DNA from: Gammaproteobacteria bacterium | GTDB taxonomy: Bacteria > Pseudomonadota > Gammaproteobacteria > Eutrophobiales > Eutrophobiaceae | Direction: 5' to 3' | NCBI GenBank assembly: GCA_004297165.1 | Contig: SCUJ01000008.1 | Coordinates: 310,001 to 374,000 of the forward strand | DNA length: 64,000 bases | In this document: piece by piece, positions 18,489 through 28,394 of the stretch | How the letters are laid out: each line of letters begins with the position of its first letter | Position numbering within the stretch: position 1 is the stretch's first letter | Notes under the pieces: model-generated | Told to the model about the DNA's origin: nothing | The model's database searches: none | The model's input: the letters and a program-made list of their open reading frames with translations, nothing else | Made by a program: the position numbers and the translations under genes

Positions 18489-19916
18489 ATGGCCAAAAAA
18501 ACCACAAGAAGGTCTGTAAGCTTCAGTCAAAGCGTGAACCTGATGGCCGATCGGGCCTTCCAGTCCCTCAACATGGATCCGGGCGTCGCGTCCGCCATCA
18601 AATCCTGCGATTCGATCATCCAGGTGAACTTTCCAGTGAATATCCGGGGTCGGATCGAGGTCTTCACCGGCTGGCGGGCCACGCACAGCACCCATCGCCT
18701 GCCTTCCAAGGGCGGGATTCGTTACGCGCCCATGGTCGATCAGGACGAAGTGCAGGCGCTCGCCGCCCTCATGACCTACAAGTGCGCCATCGTCGATGTG
18801 CCCTTCGGCGGCTCCAAGGGCGGCCTGGCGATCGACCCCAGCCGCTACACGCGGGAAGAATTGCAGGTGATCACCCGGCGTTTCGCGCGGGAACTGATCC
18901 GGAAGGGCTTTCTCAGCCCCTCCACCAACGTCCCCGCGCCGGACATGGGCACCGGCGAACGGGAGATGGCCTGGATCGCCGACACCTACCGGCAACTCCA
19001 CCCGGAAGACATCAACGCCTCCGCCTGCGTCACCGGGAAACCGGTGGCGCACGGCGGGATCCGCGGCCGGACGGAGGCGACGGGCCGCGGCGTGGTCTAT
19101 GTTTTGCGCGAGTTTTTTCGCCACCCCAGGGACGTGCGCGCGGCGAAACTCTCGGGGGGACTTGGCGGCAAACGCATCGTCATCCAGGGCCTTGGCAATG
19201 TCGGTTATTACACGGCGAAACTGCTGCAGGAAGAGGATGAGGCCCGCATTATCGCGGTCATCGAGCGGGACGGCGCCATCGTCAACGAAAAAGGCGTGCC
19301 GGTGGAAATGCTCAAACAGCACATCATCAAAACTGGGGGGGTGAAAGGTTTTCCGGAGGGCCGCCATATCGAGAAGGGCAAGACCGCGCTCGAGATGAAT
19401 TGTCACATCCTGATCCCCGCCGCCATGGAAGGGCAGATCACGGCGGCGAACGCCGACCGGATCTCCGCCCGCCTGATCGTCGAGGCGGCGAATGGGCCCA
19501 TCACCTATGAGGCCGACGAGATCCTCCGCGCCAAAGGGATACCCATCCTGCCGGATGCCTATGTCAATGCGGGAGGCGTCACGGTTTCCTATTTCGAATG
19601 GATCCGGAATCTCACGCACATCCGTTTCGGGCGAATGGAGCGGCGCTTCGACGAGATGCGCGGGGCGCACCTGATAACCGCGTTGGAATCCATTGCCAAA
19701 GACACCGTTCCGGATTCGATCAAGGAAAAGATAATCCATGGCGCGGATGAACTCGATCTGGTCCGTTCCGGGCTCGATGACACCATGCGGCTGGCCTATC
19801 AGGAGATAAGCGCCACCAAGCGGGAGAATAAAGAGATCCGCGATTACCGCACGGCTGCGTATGTGGTCGCCATAAAGAAAATCGCCCGGTCCTATTTCGA
19901 TATCGGGGTGTATTGA
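18489..19916 (+). CDS. Glu/Leu/Phe/Val dehydrogenase (glutamate dehydrogenase type)
   Basis: A 475-residue amino-acid dehydrogenase. Substrate-binding KGGIRYAP (about 74-81), K98 in MTYKCA and K110 in FGGSKGGL are the conserved lysines of glutamate dehydrogenases. A Rossmann motif IQGLGNVG lies near 232. The long form, with insertions relative to GdhA of E. coli, resembles catabolic NAD-dependent enzymes; cofactor choice cannot be settled by eye. An AAGGA ribosome-binding site precedes the ATG. It stands alone between pgeF (53 bp) and clpB (144 bp), both on the same strand. The reaction is reversible deamination of glutamate to 2-oxoglutarate, linking nitrogen metabolism to the TCA cycle. Confidence 0.9.
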   Translation: MAKKTTRRSVSFSQSVNLMADRAFQSLNMDPGVASAIKSCDSIIQVNFPVNIRGRIEVFTGWRATHSTHRLPSKGGIRYAPMVDQDEVQALAALMTYKCAIVDVPFGGSKGGLAIDPSRYTREELQVITRRFARELIRKGFLSPSTNVPAPDMGTGEREMAWIADTYRQLHPEDINASACVTGKPVAHGGIRGRTEATGRGVVYVLREFFRHPRDVRAAKLSGGLGGKRIVIQGLGNVGYYTAKLLQEEDEARIIAVIERDGAIVNEKGVPVEMLKQHIIKTGGVKGFPEGRHIEKGKTALEMNCHILIPAAMEGQITAANADRISARLIVEAANGPITYEADEILRAKGIPILPDAYVNAGGVTVSYFEWIRNLTHIRFGRMERRFDEMRGAHLITALESIAKDTVPDSIKEKIIHGADELDLVRSGLDDTMRLAYQEISATKRENKEIRDYRTAAYVVAIKKIARSYFDIGVY

Positions 19917-19990
19917 CACAAATTCTGTATCGCGGCAACTGCTTGCTGCAAAAGGGCTGGCGCATCTCTTAGCCTGAAGAATCCTGCGGG

Positions 19991-20018
19991 CTTGAAGGGC
20001 AGGGCGTCCGCCCATACC
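19991..20018 (+). promoter_or_regulatory. Sigma-32 heat-shock promoter of clpB
   Basis: CTTGAA at 19991-19996 and GCCCATACC at 20010-20018 match the RpoH -35 (CTTGAA) and -10 (CCCCAT-T) elements, with about 13-14 bases between them. The predicted start lies about 35 bases before the clpB ATG, and clpB is a heat-shock gene in proteobacteria, so position and type agree. Confidence 0.8.
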
Positions 20019-20060
20019 TAAGTAACCGAACCGTGCTATCACACAGGAGCGAGTGCAATC

Positions 20061-22679
20061 ATGCGTCCGGATAAACTTACCACCCGACTGCAACAGGGGC
20101 TGGCCGAGGCCCAGAGCCTCGCGGCTGGCCGCGATCATCAGTATATCGAGCCAGCGCACCTCTTGTTGGCGCTGCTCTCCGCCGATGGCGGCAGTCTCAA
20201 GCAGTTGTTCAAGCTGGCAGGCGCTGACAGCGAAACGATCTCAAAACGCCTGCAGGCCCATCTGGATCGCCTGCCCTCCGTACAGGGTATTTCGGGCGAT
20301 ATTCACATCTCCCGGGATCTGGAGCGACTGTTGAATGTCGCCGACAAATACGCACAACAGCGCAAGGATGGTTATGTATCCAGCGAATTGTTCGCCCTTG
20401 CCGCAGTTGAAGACAAGGGAGAGCTAGGCCGCCTCCTGCGTGACTGCGGTCTCGACAAACGCCGGCTGGAGGCGGCGATCGGCTCGCTACGGAGCGGTGA
20501 GGCCGTTACCGACCCGGCCGCGGAAGAACATCGTCAGGCCCTGCAGAAATACACCATCGACCTGACCGAGCGGGCCACGCAAGGCAAGCTCGATCCCGTC
20601 ATCGGCCGCGACGACGAGATCCGCAGGACCATCCAGGTCCTGCAACGCCGCACCAAGAACAATCCGGTGCTGATCGGTGAACCCGGTGTCGGCAAGACCG
20701 CGATCGTGGAAGGCCTGGCGCAGCGCATCGTCAACGGCGAGGTGCCCGAGGCCCTGAAGAGCAAGCGATTGCTCTCGCTCGACATGGGGGCGCTGATCGC
20801 GGGCGCCAAGTACCGCGGCGAATTCGAGGAACGGCTGAAGGCGGTACTCAACGAACTCGGCAAACAGGAAGGCCAGATCATCCTATTCATCGATGAGGTG
20901 CATACCATGGTCGGCGCGGGCAAGGCGGAAGGCGCGATGGACGCCGGCAATATGCTGAAGCCGGCGCTCGCCCGCGGCGAACTGCACTGCATCGGCGCGA
21001 CCACGCTGGACGAGTACCGCAACCACATCGAGAAAGACGCCGCTCTGGAGCGGCGTTTTCAGAAGGTCCTGGTCGAGGAGCCCGATCTGGAGGATACGAT
21101 TGCGATCCTGCGCGGCTTGAAGGAGCGCTATGAAGTGCATCATAACGTGCAGATTACCGATCCCGCGATCGTCGCCGCGGCCACGCTATCGCACCGGTAC
21201 ATCACCGATCGCCAACTTCCCGACAAGGCCATCGATCTGATCGATGAGGCCGCGAGCCGGATCAGCATCGAGATCGATTCGAAACCGGAGGATATGGACC
21301 GTCTTGATCGTCGTCTGGTGCAGCTCAAGATCGAGCGCGAGGCCCTGAAAAAGGAGACCGACCCGGCCTCGAAGAAACGCCTTACCAACCTTGAGGAGGA
21401 GATCAAGACCGCCGAACTGGAATACTCCGATCTGGAGGAGATCTGGCTGTCGGAAAAGGCCACCCTGCAGGGGACACACAGCATCAAGGAAAAACTCGAG
21501 CAGGCCCGGCTTGAATACGAGACGGCGAGGCGCGCCGGTGAGCTGACCCGCATGTCGGAATTGCAGTACGGAATTATTCCGGACCTGGAGAAACAGTTGG
21601 AAAAGACCACGCACACCGACATGAAAGCGATGAAGCTGTTGCGCAACAAGGTGACGGAGGATGAGATCGCGGAGATTGTCTCCAAATGGACCGGGATCCC
21701 GGTCAGCAAAATGCTCGAGGGAGAACGCGATAAGCTCTTGCGCATGGAGGCGGTATTGCATCAACGGGTCATCGGCCAGGACGAACCGGTAAGCGCCGTG
21801 GCGAATACCATCCGCCGTGCACGGGCCGGGATCGCCGATCCCAACCGGCCGAATGGATCCTTCCTGTTCCTTGGTCCGACCGGCATCGGGAAAACCGAGT
21901 TGTGCAAGGCCCTGGCGGAATTCCTGTTCGATACCGAAGAGGCCATGATCCGCATCGACATGTCCGAGTACATGGAGAAACACTCGGTGGCGCGACTGAT
22001 AGGCGCCCCACCGGGTTATGTCGGCTACGAGGAGGGCGGATATCTGACGGAGGCCGTCAGGCGCAAGCCCTACAGCCTGATACTGCTCGATGAAGTGGAG
22101 AAGGCGCACCCCGACGTGTTCAATATACTCCTGCAAGTCCTGGATGACGGGCGGCTCACGGATGGCCACGGACGCACCGTGGATTTCCGTAATACGGTCC
22201 TCGTCATGACCTCGAATCTGGGTTCCGACAGGATCCAGGAACTGGCGGATGAGGCGGATTACGATCGCATGAAGAAATTGGTCATGGGCGTCGTCACTCA
22301 GGCCTTCCGTCCGGAATTCATCAATCGTATCGATGAGATCGTCGTCTTCCACGCCCTGCAGAAATTCCAGATCCGAGCGATTGCGGATATTCAGCTTAAC
22401 AGGATTGCCGAACGGCTCCGCCAGCAGGAACTCGAGATCGAGGTCTCGGACAAGGCGAGGGAATTCCTGTCCCGGGTCGGGTATGACCCGGTTTATGGCG
22501 CGCGGCCCTTGAAGCGCGCTGTCCAGACCTGGCTCGAAACACCCCTGGCCGGCGAGATCCTGGCGGGCAACTTCGGACCGGGCGACCTCATCAAGGCGGA
22601 TTATGCCGATGACCGCTTGATCTTTCGCAAGGCCGCCCCGTCATTATCCAAGACTTATCAACGGGATAAGTCCGCCTGA
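20061..22679 (+). CDS. clpB: ATP-dependent disaggregase ClpB
   Basis: This 872-residue AAA+ chaperone rescues aggregated proteins with DnaK. It has an N-terminal substrate domain (about 1-145), a first AAA+ module with Walker A GEPGVGKT (near 207), a coiled-coil middle domain (about 405-525, with [13 protein letters not shown]), a second AAA+ module with GPTGIGKTE (near 605) and a C-terminal cap. The full middle domain separates ClpB from ClpA and ClpC. A ribosome-binding site AGGAG lies 11 bases before the ATG. The upstream sigma-32 promoter indicates heat induction, and a strong hairpin follows the stop codon. Confidence 0.97.
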   Translation: MRPDKLTTRLQQGLAEAQSLAAGRDHQYIEPAHLLLALLSADGGSLKQLFKLAGADSETISKRLQAHLDRLPSVQGISGDIHISRDLERLLNVADKYAQQRKDGYVSSELFALAAVEDKGELGRLLRDCGLDKRRLEAAIGSLRSGEAVTDPAAEEHRQALQKYTIDLTERATQGKLDPVIGRDDEIRRTIQVLQRRTKNNPVLIGEPGVGKTAIVEGLAQRIVNGEVPEALKSKRLLSLDMGALIAGAKYRGEFEERLKAVLNELGKQEGQIILFIDEVHTMVGAGKAEGAMDAGNMLKPALARGELHCIGATTLDEYRNHIEKDAALERRFQKVLVEEPDLEDTIAILRGLKERYEVHHNVQITDPAIVAAATLSHRYITDRQLPDKAIDLIDEAASRISIEIDSKPEDMDRLDRRLVQLKIEREALKKETDPASKKRLTNLEEEIKTAELEYSDLEEIWLSEKATLQGTHSIKEKLEQARLEYETARRAGELTRMSELQYGIIPDLEKQLEKTTHTDMKAMKLLRNKVTEDEIAEIVSKWTGIPVSKMLEGERDKLLRMEAVLHQRVIGQDEPVSAVANTIRRARAGIADPNRPNGSFLFLGPTGIGKTELCKALAEFLFDTEEAMIRIDMSEYMEKHSVARLIGAPPGYVGYEEGGYLTEAVRRKPYSLILLDEVEKAHPDVFNILLQVLDDGRLTDGHGRTVDFRNTVLVMTSNLGSDRIQELADEADYDRMKKLVMGVVTQAFRPEFINRIDEIVVFHALQKFQIRAIADIQLNRIAERLRQQELEIEVSDKAREFLSRVGYDPVYGARPLKRAVQTWLETPLAGEILAGNFGPGDLIKADYADDRLIFRKAAPSLSKTYQRDKSA

Positions 22680-22685
22680 AATATC

Positions 22686-22712
22686 GGGCGCGCACTAACG
22701 CGCGCCCTGTTA
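22686..22712 (+). terminator. Hairpin terminator after clpB
   Basis: GGGCGCGC (22686-22693) and GCGCGCCC (22700-22707) form a perfect 8-bp GC stem with loop ACTAAC, 6 bp beyond the clpB stop. The following TGTTAT is only weakly T-rich. It separates clpB from the pilBCD operon. Confidence 0.75.
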
Positions 22713-22800
22713 TCGCCTTACCAACCTGCAAGGGTTCGCAGTGTTAATTCCTTTGCAATCGAGATCCGACCGCAGATAAAGATGTTGGTTATTTTCTCCA

Positions 22801-22806
22801 TATAAT
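22801..22806 (+). promoter_or_regulatory. Candidate -10 element for the pilB operon
   Basis: TATAAT lies 46 bases before the pilB ATG in a locally AT-rich stretch. No convincing TTGACA-like element stands 16-18 bp upstream, so it would need an activator, or it is chance. No sigma-54 motif was seen before pilB. Confidence 0.35.
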
Positions 22807-22851
22807 CTAATATTTACACGTCAAAGCGCAGGTTTACAGGTAGGTACTTCT

Positions 22852-24576
22852 ATGGCGGTCACAGCAAACAAGATACATCTAAGCGGCCTGGCCAGAAAGT
22901 TGGTCGTGGACGGCCTGATCGATGAAGCCGCAGCGCAGGATCACTACCAGAAGGCATTGAAGGAGAAGATACCCTTCGTCTCCTACCTGGTGGCAAACAA
23001 ACTCGTTACCGGCCGGGATATCGCCGCGGCGGCTGCCCAGGAGTTCGGCGTGCCGCTGCTGGATATCAACGCCCTCGAACTCGATATGGAAACCGTCAAG
23101 TTGGTGAAGGCCGACTTGATTAAGAAACATCATGCCCTGCCGATCTTCAGGCGCGGCAAGCGACTCTACGTGGCGGTCTCCGACCCCACCAATCTCGCCG
23201 CGCTCGACGAGATCAAGTTCGCCGTCAGTATGAATACCGAGGCGATCCTGATCGAGGAAGACAAGCTCAGCAAGATCATCGAGAAGACCCTCGAGGAGAT
23301 GGAAGGCGGTCTGGGCGCCGATATGGAGGGCGATGAACTGGATGACCTCGATGACCTCGAGGTGGCCGAGACCAGCGGCAAACAGACCGATGAGGAATCA
23401 GATGTTGATGATGCGCCAGTGGTCAGATTCGTCAACAAATGTCTGTTGGACGCGATCAAGAGAGGGGCGTCAGACCTGCATTTCGAGCCCTACGAAAAAT
23501 TCTACCGGGTGCGCTACCGGATCGACGGCATTCTTTCCGAGATAGCCAAACCGCCCTTGAGCCTTGCCGGCAAGATCGCGGCCAGGATCAAGGTAATGTC
23601 GAGACTGGATGTGTCCGAACGCAGGGTGCCCCAGGACGGGCGCATCAAACTGAAGCTTTCGAAAACCAAGGCCATCGATTTCCGCGTCAATACCTGCCCC
23701 ACCCTGTTTGGCGAGAAGGCCGTACTGCGTATCCTCAATTCAGATTCATCCGCCCTGCAGATAGACATGCTGGGTTATGAGGATTTTCAAAAGAAGATCT
23801 TTCTCGATAACCTGGAGAAACCCTACGGGATGTTTCTGGTGACTGGGCCTACGGGCAGCGGTAAAACCGTTTCCCTCTATTCCGGGATCAACATCCTCAA
23901 TCAGGTCGATGTCAATATCTCCACCGCCGAAGACCCCGTCGAAATCAACCTGCCCGGCGTGAACCAGGTGCAAGTGGATGAGCGTACGGGAATGACCTTC
24001 GAAAAGGCCCTGAAGGCCTTCCTGCGGCAGGATCCCAATATCATCCTCGTGGGCGAAATTCGGGACATCACCACCGCTTCCATCGCGGTCAAGGCGGCGC
24101 AAACCGGTCATATGGTGATGTCCACCCTGCACACCAACGACGCCCCGCAAACCTTGACCCGAATCAGGGACATGGGTATCGCCCCCTTTGCCGTGGCAAC
24201 CTCCATCAATGTGATCACCGCTCAACGGCTGTGCCGGCGCCTGCACAAGGAATACCGGCAACCGCTGGAGATGCCGAAAGAGGCCCTCCTGGATGAAGGT
24301 TTTACCGAGGAAGACATCGCCAAAGGCATCAAGATCTTTCAGCCTGTCACGGGTAAAGAGGATTGCCCCAGCGGCTATAAGGGGCGGGCCGGTATCTATC
24401 AGGTCATGCCCATCAGTGACGCCATGAAACGATTGATCATCGAAGGTGCAAACGCCGTGCAGTTGGGCGACCAGTCCGCCGCGGAAGGCATCTGGGACAT
24501 TCGCCGTTCCGGCCTGAAAAAAGTGATGGACGGGATAACCACCCTGTCGGAAATAAACCGCGTAACCATAGAGTAA
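22852..24576 (+). CDS. pilB: Type IV pilus assembly ATPase PilB
   Basis: A 574-residue hexameric motor that powers pilus extension. An N-terminal MshEN/T2SSE-N domain (about 1-150) is followed by an acidic linker (about 155-185), then the ATPase core: Walker A GPTGSGKTVSLYS (near 333), Asp box, Walker B region ILVGEIRD (near 398) and His box. GRAGIYQVMPISD near the end is typical of PilB. The Cys-x2-Cys zinc motif found in many GspE/PilB proteins is reduced: one Cys in RLCRRLHKE and one in EDCPSGYKG. pilC follows after 7 bp. Confidence 0.95.
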   Translation: MAVTANKIHLSGLARKLVVDGLIDEAAAQDHYQKALKEKIPFVSYLVANKLVTGRDIAAAAAQEFGVPLLDINALELDMETVKLVKADLIKKHHALPIFRRGKRLYVAVSDPTNLAALDEIKFAVSMNTEAILIEEDKLSKIIEKTLEEMEGGLGADMEGDELDDLDDLEVAETSGKQTDEESDVDDAPVVRFVNKCLLDAIKRGASDLHFEPYEKFYRVRYRIDGILSEIAKPPLSLAGKIAARIKVMSRLDVSERRVPQDGRIKLKLSKTKAIDFRVNTCPTLFGEKAVLRILNSDSSALQIDMLGYEDFQKKIFLDNLEKPYGMFLVTGPTGSGKTVSLYSGINILNQVDVNISTAEDPVEINLPGVNQVQVDERTGMTFEKALKAFLRQDPNIILVGEIRDITTASIAVKAAQTGHMVMSTLHTNDAPQTLTRIRDMGIAPFAVATSINVITAQRLCRRLHKEYRQPLEMPKEALLDEGFTEEDIAKGIKIFQPVTGKEDCPSGYKGRAGIYQVMPISDAMKRLIIEGANAVQLGDQSAAEGIWDIRRSGLKKVMDGITTLSEINRVTIE

Positions 24577-24583
24577 ACGAAAT

Positions 24584-25804
24584 ATGGCACAAGCAGCGAA
24601 GGCAGAGATGTTTGTCTGGGAAGGGACGGATAAATCGGGCAAGCGGGTGAAGGGGGAGATGAGCGGGCAGAGCGATGCCCTGGTCAAGGCGAACCTGCGC
24701 CGTCAGGGGGTCAACCCTCTCAAGGTCAAGAAAAAACCCAAATCCCTCTTCAAAGCCGGCAAATCCAAGATCACCCCCAAGGACATCACCGTGTTCAGCC
24801 GGCAGCTTGCCACCATGATGTCTTCCGGCGTGCCACTGGTGCAGGCATTCGAGATCGTGGGCCGGGGGCATGAGAACGCCGGCATGCAGGAACTAATCCT
24901 GGGGATCAAGGCTGACGTCGAGGCCGGTAACAGCCTGGTAGAGGCGCTGAGAAAACACCCGCTGCAGTTCAACGAACTGTACTGCAACCTGATCCAGGCC
25001 GGCGAACATGCGGGTATCCTGGAGGCCATCCTGCACAAACTGGCCACCTACATGGAAAAGACCGAGGCATTGAAATCGAAGATCAAGTCCGCCCTTTTCT
25101 ATCCCGCGGCGGTCATCGTCGTGGCCGCCATCGTTGTAACGATCCTGATGATCTTCGTGATACCGCAGTTTGCCGAACTCTTTGCCGGATTCGGGGCCGA
25201 TCTCCCGGCGCTGACCCAGTTCCTTATCGACTCCTCGAACTTCTTCGTCAAATGGTGGTGGGCCCTGTTTGCCGTAGTCATCGGCGTGGTCATGGGTTTT
25301 CTCGAGGTCAAGAAACGTTCCATCGCCTTCGGGCATTATCTGGATCGAATGGCGTTGAAAATGCCCGTCATCGGCGACGTGCTCGAGAAGGGCGCCATCG
25401 CCCGCTTCTCCCGCACCCTGGAAACCATGTTCGCAGCCGGCACTCCATTGGTTGAGGCAATGACCTCAGTGGCTGGCGCGGCAGGCAATATCGTGTTCTA
25501 TGAGGCAAGTCTGAAGATCCGCGACGATATCTCCACGGGCACATCGCTGCAAGCCTCCATGCGCGACACGGGTCTGTTCCCCAACATGGTCGTGCAGATG
25601 GTGGCCATCGGCGAGGAATCGGGCGCCATCGACGCCATGCTGGGCAAGGTGGCGGACTGGTACGAACAGGAGGTGGATGATGCGGTCGAGGCCCTGACCA
25701 GTCTGCTCGAACCCATGATCATGGCCTTCCTCGGCGTGGTTATCGGCGGAATAGTCGTGGGTATGTACCTGCCGATCTTCAAGATGGGCGCGGCTGTATC
25801 TTAA
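24584..25804 (+). CDS. pilC: Type IV pilus inner-membrane platform protein PilC
   Basis: This 406-residue protein has two homologous T2SSF domains (about 65-190 and 270-395). Each ends in hydrophobic helices; TM segments are visible near 175-197, 220-242 and 375-400. FSRQLATMMSSGVPLVQAFEI and FSRTLETMFAAGTPLVEAM are the repeated domain openings. It couples the PilB motor to pilin extraction from the membrane. It is the second gene of pilB-pilC-pilD. Confidence 0.96.
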   Translation: MAQAAKAEMFVWEGTDKSGKRVKGEMSGQSDALVKANLRRQGVNPLKVKKKPKSLFKAGKSKITPKDITVFSRQLATMMSSGVPLVQAFEIVGRGHENAGMQELILGIKADVEAGNSLVEALRKHPLQFNELYCNLIQAGEHAGILEAILHKLATYMEKTEALKSKIKSALFYPAAVIVVAAIVVTILMIFVIPQFAELFAGFGADLPALTQFLIDSSNFFVKWWWALFAVVIGVVMGFLEVKKRSIAFGHYLDRMALKMPVIGDVLEKGAIARFSRTLETMFAAGTPLVEAMTSVAGAAGNIVFYEASLKIRDDISTGTSLQASMRDTGLFPNMVVQMVAIGEESGAIDAMLGKVADWYEQEVDDAVEALTSLLEPMIMAFLGVVIGGIVVGMYLPIFKMGAAVS

Positions 25805-25867
25805 CCAAACCTCCGCCTGTATCACCTCAATCCGGTGCAGGCCAAGCTAGGTCGTTTATCATAGTAC

Positions 25868-26746
25868 ATGCCTGTGTTTGAATACCTCCAGGAGACGCCC
25901 GCGGCTTATTACACATTGATGGGCGTCCTTGGCCTGATCATCGGCAGCTTCCTCAATGTCGTCATTCATCGACTGCCGAAGATGCTGCAGCAGAATTGGG
26001 AGAGGGAATGCCGAATCATCCTCGCCACACCTGCCGCTGCCGGAGAGATTAACGAAACCTACAATCTTATCCGGCCCCGATCACGATGCCCGCATTGCCA
26101 GCGGATGATCAGGGCGACCGAGAATATCCCCATACTCAGCTATATTCTCCTGCACGGGCGTTGTTCGGGCTGCGGTAAACCGATCTCAATACGCTACCCC
26201 CTGGTGGAGGCGCTGAGCGGCGGCATTGCGCTGCTGCTGGCCTGGTATTTCGGTTTCACCGTGCAAGCCGTACTTGCCCTCGTATTGAGTTGGGCGCTGC
26301 TCGCGCTAAGCATCATCGACCTCGATCACCAATTACTGCCGGACGATATCACCCTGCCACTGCTGTGGACCGGGTTGTTGGTCAATCTGTTCGGCGTATT
26401 CACCGATACGGAATCGAGTCTGATCGGCGCGATGGCAGGTTATGGAGTGCTTTGGAGTGTCTTCATCCTGTTTCGCCTTGTCACCGGCAAGGAAGGCATG
26501 GGTTATGGCGACTTCAAGTTGCTGGCGGCGCTTGGCGCCTGGCTGGGTTGGCAGATGCTGCCGCAGATCATCATTCTCGCCTCATTGTGCGGGGCTTTAG
26601 TCGGACTGATGCTGATCCTGCTGCGGCGTCATGCCATGAGTCGCCCGCTGCCCTTCGGGCCCTACCTCGCCGCGGCAGGGTGGCTCGCGCTGATACTCGG
26701 CCGGGATCTGAACGCCTTGTATGTCCAGTGGGCCTGGACACCTTGA
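25868..26746 (+). CDS. pilD: Prepilin peptidase/N-methyltransferase PilD
   Basis: A 292-residue polytopic aspartyl protease of the type IV prepilin peptidase family. A cytoplasmic loop has the paired motifs CPHC and CSGC (about 77-105) for zinc binding. The catalytic aspartates are in DLDHQLLPD (about 155-163) and GYGDFKLLAALG (about 213-224). It cleaves and N-methylates PilA and minor pilins after the leader glycine and often also serves type II secretion. It lies 63 bp after pilC, and its stop TGA overlaps the TTG start of coaE. Confidence 0.96.
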   Translation: MPVFEYLQETPAAYYTLMGVLGLIIGSFLNVVIHRLPKMLQQNWERECRIILATPAAAGEINETYNLIRPRSRCPHCQRMIRATENIPILSYILLHGRCSGCGKPISIRYPLVEALSGGIALLLAWYFGFTVQAVLALVLSWALLALSIIDLDHQLLPDDITLPLLWTGLLVNLFGVFTDTESSLIGAMAGYGVLWSVFILFRLVTGKEGMGYGDFKLLAALGAWLGWQMLPQIIILASLCGALVGLMLILLRRHAMSRPLPFGPYLAAAGWLALILGRDLNALYVQWAWTP

Positions 26747-27357
26747 CGCCAGCCCTGAAGGTCGGCCTTACCGGCGGGATCGGCAGCGGCAAGACCACGG
26801 TATCCAATCTGTTCGCAGCCCTGGGCGTTCCGATCATCGACGCGGATGTCATTGCCCGCGAACTCGTCGAGCCGGGGCAGCCCGCCTACCGGGAGGTAAT
26901 CCGTGAATTCGGAGACGAGATCGTCGATGACCGGGGCGACTTGCGTCGCGATGCGTTGCGGCGCATCGTCTTCTCTGAACCCGGGCGCAAAGGCCGGTTG
27001 GAGGCGATACTCCATCCGCTGGTTCGCGACGAGATCGAACACCGGGTAAACCAGTCGGATTTCAGTTATTGCATCATCAGCATCCCGCTGCTCTTCGAGA
27101 CCGGCAGGGAATCCAGTGTGGACCGGATTCTGGTTGTGGATGCGCCCGAAGGCATTCAGTTATCTCGCGCCTGCAAGCGCGATGGCGCGAACGAAGAAGC
27201 CATCCGTAAAATCATGGCGACTCAGGCCACGCGCGAACTGCGCCTCGCAGGCGCCGATGACCTCATCCATAACAATCTTGACCTGGAGCATCTCCGCCGG
27301 CAGGTAAACTTGTTGCATGATAAATATCTTGTAATCGCGTCAAATTCGCTACAATAA
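26743..27357 (+). CDS. coaE: Dephospho-CoA kinase
   Basis: A 204-residue P-loop kinase catalysing the last step of coenzyme A synthesis. It has Walker A GGIGSGKTTV (near 9-18), DADVIARELVEPG (about 32-44) and LLFETGRE near 110, standard CoaE elements. The reading frame opens upstream within pilD, but the TTG at 26743 overlaps the pilD stop (TTGA), giving a protein of normal length starting just before the P-loop. The pilD-coaE pairing is conserved in many gammaproteobacteria. Confidence 0.93.
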   Translation: MTPALKVGLTGGIGSGKTTVSNLFAALGVPIIDADVIARELVEPGQPAYREVIREFGDEIVDDRGDLRRDALRRIVFSEPGRKGRLEAILHPLVRDEIEHRVNQSDFSYCIISIPLLFETGRESSVDRILVVDAPEGIQLSRACKRDGANEEAIRKIMATQATRELRLAGADDLIHNNLDLEHLRRQVNLLHDKYLVIASNSLQ

Positions 27358-27407
27358 GCCCGTAAACCCACTGAAACGGCGCTCCGCCGGATTTGGAAAG
27401 TGCACGC

Positions 27408-28178
27408 TTGAATACACGAATCATCTATGAACAACCCTTGAGCGAACGAGTCCGGTCATTCCTCAGGATTGAACACCTCTTTAATCAGGTGGAATATTTC
27501 ATCAAAGGAACCAATGAATGGGAGAACCGCCAGACCCTGGTGCTGTTGATCGAGATAGTGGATTTTCTCTCGCGGTCGGATCTGAAATCGGAATTGATGA
27601 AGGAACTGGAGCGGCACTCCAACACCCTTACCGCGTTGAATGGATCTCCGGGGGTTGACGCCACCCGGTTGCGCGCCATCCTGGACAATATCAACGCCAA
27701 TCTCTACACCCTCCGCGACAATGGCTGCCAGCCAGGCCAGACCCTGCGGCAGGATGAATTCATCACCACCATCAAGCAGCGTATCGCCATTCCCGGCGGG
27801 ACTTGTAATTTCGATCTCCCGAATTACAACTTCTGGCTGCACCGTCCCCCCGAGGAACGCGCACAGCAGATGAATTACTGGCTGAATGACCTGCTGATCG
27901 TCAGAAACAGCATCGGTCTGTGTCTGCAGATGATCCGCAACAGCACCAACCCGACACACAAACAAGCGGAAAATGGTTTTTACCAGCAGATCATCGAATC
28001 GAATGTGGCTTGCCAATTAATCCGTGTGTTGCTGCCCGTAGAGGCCGCCTGTTACCCGGAAATCAGCGGTGGGAAACACCGCTTCACGATCCGGTTTCTG
28101 GAGCAGCCCCGGACCTCCACCCGACCTGTGCAGACGAAGGCCGCCGTAAACTTCGAGTTGCATTGCTGCATCCTGTGA
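27408..28178 (+). CDS. zapD: Cell division protein ZapD
   Basis: This 256-residue helical protein of the DUF1342/ZapD family bundles FtsZ filaments. NTRIIYEQPLSERVRSFLRIE is the family N-terminus, and LPNYNFWLH near 145 and FTIRFL near the C-terminus are conserved. TTG 27408 is chosen: GGAAAG lies 7 bases before it and the encoded protein starts where homologues do. Another TTG five codons upstream (27393) cannot be excluded. The stop overlaps the GTG start of yacG as GTGA. Its target FtsZ is encoded about 8 kb away. Confidence 0.9.
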   Translation: MNTRIIYEQPLSERVRSFLRIEHLFNQVEYFIKGTNEWENRQTLVLLIEIVDFLSRSDLKSELMKELERHSNTLTALNGSPGVDATRLRAILDNINANLYTLRDNGCQPGQTLRQDEFITTIKQRIAIPGGTCNFDLPNYNFWLHRPPEERAQQMNYWLNDLLIVRNSIGLCLQMIRNSTNPTHKQAENGFYQQIIESNVACQLIRVLLPVEAACYPEISGGKHRFTIRFLEQPRTSTRPVQTKAAVNFELHCCIL

Positions 28179-28381
28179 TTACACGTTGTCCGAATTGCAG
28201 CAAACCGTCCAGCATGGAAAGCGCCAATCGTTGGCGTCCTTTCTGTTGCGAACGCTGCCGGATGGCGGACCTGGGCGACTGGCTTTCTGAAGGCAACCGG
28301 ATTCCCGCCCTTGAGGACGATCCCTCGATGGAGTTGCCTGACGATGCGGGATTTCCTGTCAATGATCCAATGCAGCAGTGA
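28175..28381 (+). CDS. yacG: Zinc-binding DNA gyrase inhibitor YacG
   Basis: A 68-residue protein with a treble-clef zinc site: CPNC at about 5-8 and FCCERC near 24-29, followed by RMADLGDWLSEGNRIP, the YacG signature. In E. coli YacG binds GyrB and blocks DNA binding by gyrase. The start is GTG, overlapping the zapD stop, so translation is coupled. It is the last gene of pilB-pilC-pilD-coaE-zapD-yacG and converges with mutT 13 bp away. Confidence 0.93.
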   Translation: MITRCPNCSKPSSMESANRWRPFCCERCRMADLGDWLSEGNRIPALEDDPSMELPDDAGFPVNDPMQQ

Positions 28382-28394
28382 TGTGGCGAAGCAA

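Noticed and set aside
18462-20159. A 565-codon open frame on the minus strand across the glutamate dehydrogenase gene
   Set aside because: It lies fully antisense to a well-conserved gene, has low-complexity His/Asp/Gly-rich content typical of a GC-rich shadow frame, and has no recognisable domain.
21186-22352. A 388-codon open frame antisense to clpB
   Set aside because: Shadow of codon bias in clpB; no family resemblance and no independent start signal.
26290-26742. N-terminal extension of coaE inside pilD
   Set aside because: It is an alternative reading of pilD; the CoaE P-loop begins just after the TTG that overlaps the pilD stop.
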